This document shows, piece after piece, positions 62,680 to 64,000 of a stretch of 64,000 nucleotides of DNA. This stretch comes from Arcobacter suis CECT 7833. Its GTDB lineage: Bacteria; Campylobacterota; Campylobacteria; Campylobacterales; Arcobacteraceae. The notes beneath the pieces were generated by a model. That model was not told the DNA's origin and searched no databases. It saw only the letters and a list, made by a program, of their open reading frames with translations. The first letter of the stretch is position 1; every line of letters begins with the position of its first letter. Location of the stretch: positions 1,302,001 through 1,366,000 of the forward strand of contig NZ_CP032100.1 in the NCBI RefSeq assembly GCF_003544815.1, read 5' to 3'. The position numbers and the translations under genes are program-made.

Positions 62680-63711
62680 TTAGCACTCTATTTGAATTTC
62701 TTCAACTATTTTAAGTCCAAAACCTTGTAAACCTACAAAAGAGTGTTTTCCTCCACTTGTCATAAGTTTAATTTGTTTTATACTTAAACAATTTAAAATT
62801 TGAGCCCCTATTCCATAATCTTTTTGAGACTCTTTAGTTCTCATTTCATCACTTAAAAATATTAACACTCCACCTTTAGCTTGTAAAAAGTTTATAGTTT
62901 TTAACATTGAATGTAATTTTTCATCATTTAAAAAAAGATTGATATCAGGAGTTATTGTATGAAATTTTATAGCACTAACTTCTTTTATTTCACCAAAAAC
63001 TATTGCTGTATGAATATTTCCTAAATGATCTTTAAACTCTTTTTGAATTACATCAGAAGAGAAGAATTTTTTATTTACACTTGAAATCTCTTCAACTAAT
63101 TTTTCATGAGATAATCTATATTCTACTAAATCTGAAATATATACTTGTTTCATATCATGTTTATTAGCAAAAATATCTAAATCATCACGTCTAGCCATTG
63201 TTCCATCTTCTTTCATGATTTCGCAAATAACTGCTTCCCCATTAAGTCCTGCAAGTTTACATAAATCAACGCTTCCTTCTGTATGTCCTGTTCGAACTAA
63301 TACTCCACCATCTTTTGCAATTAAAGGGAAGATATGTCCAGGTCTTACTAATTCAAGAGCATTAGAGATTGGATTTGAAAGAATTTTGATAGTATCATCT
63401 CTCTCTTTTGCACTAATTCCTGTACTTGCATCTGCCGCATCAACAGAAACTGTAAATGCTGTTTCATAAGATGAAGTATTAGAGCTAACCATAGGATTTA
63501 ATTGTAACCTATTTGCTGTTTCTTTAGTAACAGAAACACAAATTAAACCTTTTGCATGAGTAGCCATAAAATTAACTTTTTCAGGACTACTTAAAGGTGC
63601 TGCATAAACTAAATCTCCTTCGTTCTCTCTATCTTCATCATCCAACATTATTACCATATTACCTTTTTGAATCTCTTTTATAGCTTCTTGTACTCTTTGT
63701 ATTGCATTCAT
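62680..63711 (-). CDS. ribBA: 3,4-dihydroxy-2-butanone-4-phosphate synthase, RibBA-type
   Basis: Riboflavin precursor enzyme. Residues about 1-200 form the RibB domain with MVIMLDDEDRENEGDLVYAA (metal site), RPGHIFPLIAKDGGVLVRTGHTEGSVDLCKLAG and CEIMKEDGTMARRDDL. The C-terminal about 140 residues have the outline of GTP cyclohydrolase II but lack its zinc cysteines and GERVH-type motif, so this half is probably not active; some Campylobacterota have such hybrids. 343 aa. No FMN riboswitch was seen upstream. Minus strand, divergent from the tRNA promoter. Confidence 0.88.
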   Translation of the reverse strand: MNAIQRVQEAIKEIQKGNMVIMLDDEDRENEGDLVYAAPLSSPEKVNFMATHAKGLICVSVTKETANRLQLNPMVSSNTSSYETAFTVSVDAADASTGISAKERDDTIKILSNPISNALELVRPGHIFPLIAKDGGVLVRTGHTEGSVDLCKLAGLNGEAVICEIMKEDGTMARRDDLDIFANKHDMKQVYISDLVEYRLSHEKLVEEISSVNKKFFSSDVIQKEFKDHLGNIHTAIVFGEIKEVSAIKFHTITPDINLFLNDEKLHSMLKTINFLQAKGGVLIFLSDEMRTKESQKDYGIGAQILNCLSIKQIKLMTSGGKHSFVGLQGFGLKIVEEIQIEC

Positions 63712-63784
63712 ATTTCTTCTTTATTATTGATTATTTTTAATTAATTTATTATATCAAAAAATCCAAAAATTAATCTAAAAAGAC

Positions 63785-63813
63785 TTGACAATAGATACTT
63801 ATTTAACTATAAT
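63785..63813 (+). promoter_or_regulatory. Perfect sigma-70 promoter of the initiator tRNA
   Basis: TTGACA (63785-63790), a 17-nt spacer and TATAAT (63808-63813) match the bacterial consensus exactly. Start of transcription is expected at about 63820. Confidence 0.85.
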
Positions 63814-63820
63814 TCCACCA

Positions 63821-63885
63821 CTTAACTTAAGTGATAAAGTAATGGTTTTTAGTACCATTATTTGAGGGTTCAAGCCCTTATAAAT
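63821..63885 (+). other. tRNA-like leader with a TTA anticodon-like loop
   Basis: Between the promoter and the initiator tRNA lie a D-arm-like stem (ACTT 63825-63828 / AAGT 63837-63840, loop AAGTGATA), an anticodon-arm-like stem (ATGGT 63842-63846 / ACCAT 63854-63858) with a 7-nt loop TTTTAGT, and a T-arm-like element GAGGGTTCAAGCCCTT. The acceptor stem does not pair and there is no CCA, so this is a broken tRNA or a tRNA-like leader, not a working tRNA. Confidence 0.5.
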
Positions 63886-63962
<77 letters not shown>

Positions 63963-64000
63963 ATTTTAATATTTGTTTTAAAATGTTGTCTTATGTCAAG

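Overview
The window is a 64 kb stretch of a very AT-rich, gene-dense chromosome. Gene content and order point to a Campylobacterota member close to Arcobacter/Aliarcobacter: HobA between lysC and holB, XerH with a difH-like site, futalosine-pathway MqnC, a long N-terminal extension on FolP, a GltX2-type synthetase, and a full che operon with CheD and two-domain CheB. No plasmid, prophage, CRISPR array or intact insertion sequence was seen; almost everything is core chromosome.

Layout. 1-3449: end of ilvH, lpxD and ftsK, the last apparently using an ATA start. 3513-13886: an OmpR-type two-component pair followed by a late-flagellar block (flgD, flgE, flgL, an unknown 122-aa gene, flgK, fliD) and an EF-hand protein. 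14072-18407: hpf, der, a SulP transporter, hemD. 18447-18618: a probable 6S RNA, then purD, an RDD protein, lptD, a phosphoribosyltransferase and pnp. 25477-30564: chemotaxis operon cheY-cheA-cheR-cheD-cheB. 30635-33370: an Fsr-like exporter, a difH-like site with xerH, a CbiX-like protein. 33380-38134 (minus strand): two unknown small proteins, an M3 peptidase, prmC, hemW. 38190-42251: rppH, lysC, hobA, holB, folP. 42267-49364: tyrA (minus), bamA, mqnC, an M16-like protein, gltX, a YggT protein. 49380-56749: lytic transglycosylase, a lipoprotein, mobB, fbp, a Cys-rich small protein, metG, a Mur-ligase-N-terminus-like protein and an S24 repressor. 56862-62082: a decayed regulator, the oxaloacetate decarboxylase genes oadG-oadA-oadB, and pckA. 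62164-63962: an unknown protein, ribBA, and an initiator tRNA behind a perfect sigma-70 promoter with a tRNA-like leader.

The most interesting observation is a shared promoter layout. Four promoters (the two-component operon itself, flgD, flgE and the EF-hand gene) carry two TAC half-sites exactly 11 bp apart, the second (TTTAC) exactly 10 nt before a -10 hexamer (TATAAT, TAGAAT, TATGAT, TATGAT). flgD has two additional half-sites upstream in helical phase. This is how OmpR/PhoB-type activators replace a -35 box. Arcobacter butzleri is reported (from memory of its genome description) to lack sigma-54 and FliA. The adjacent regulator-kinase pair is therefore a candidate master switch for flagellar genes, with the EF-hand protein as a new member of the regulon. 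Other notable signals are the ftsK start, repeated FGFFD-like motifs in the CheA linker, an internal ribosome-binding site and start at the biotin domain of OadA, loss of the KMSKS loop in GltX, and the tRNA-like element in the initiator-tRNA leader.
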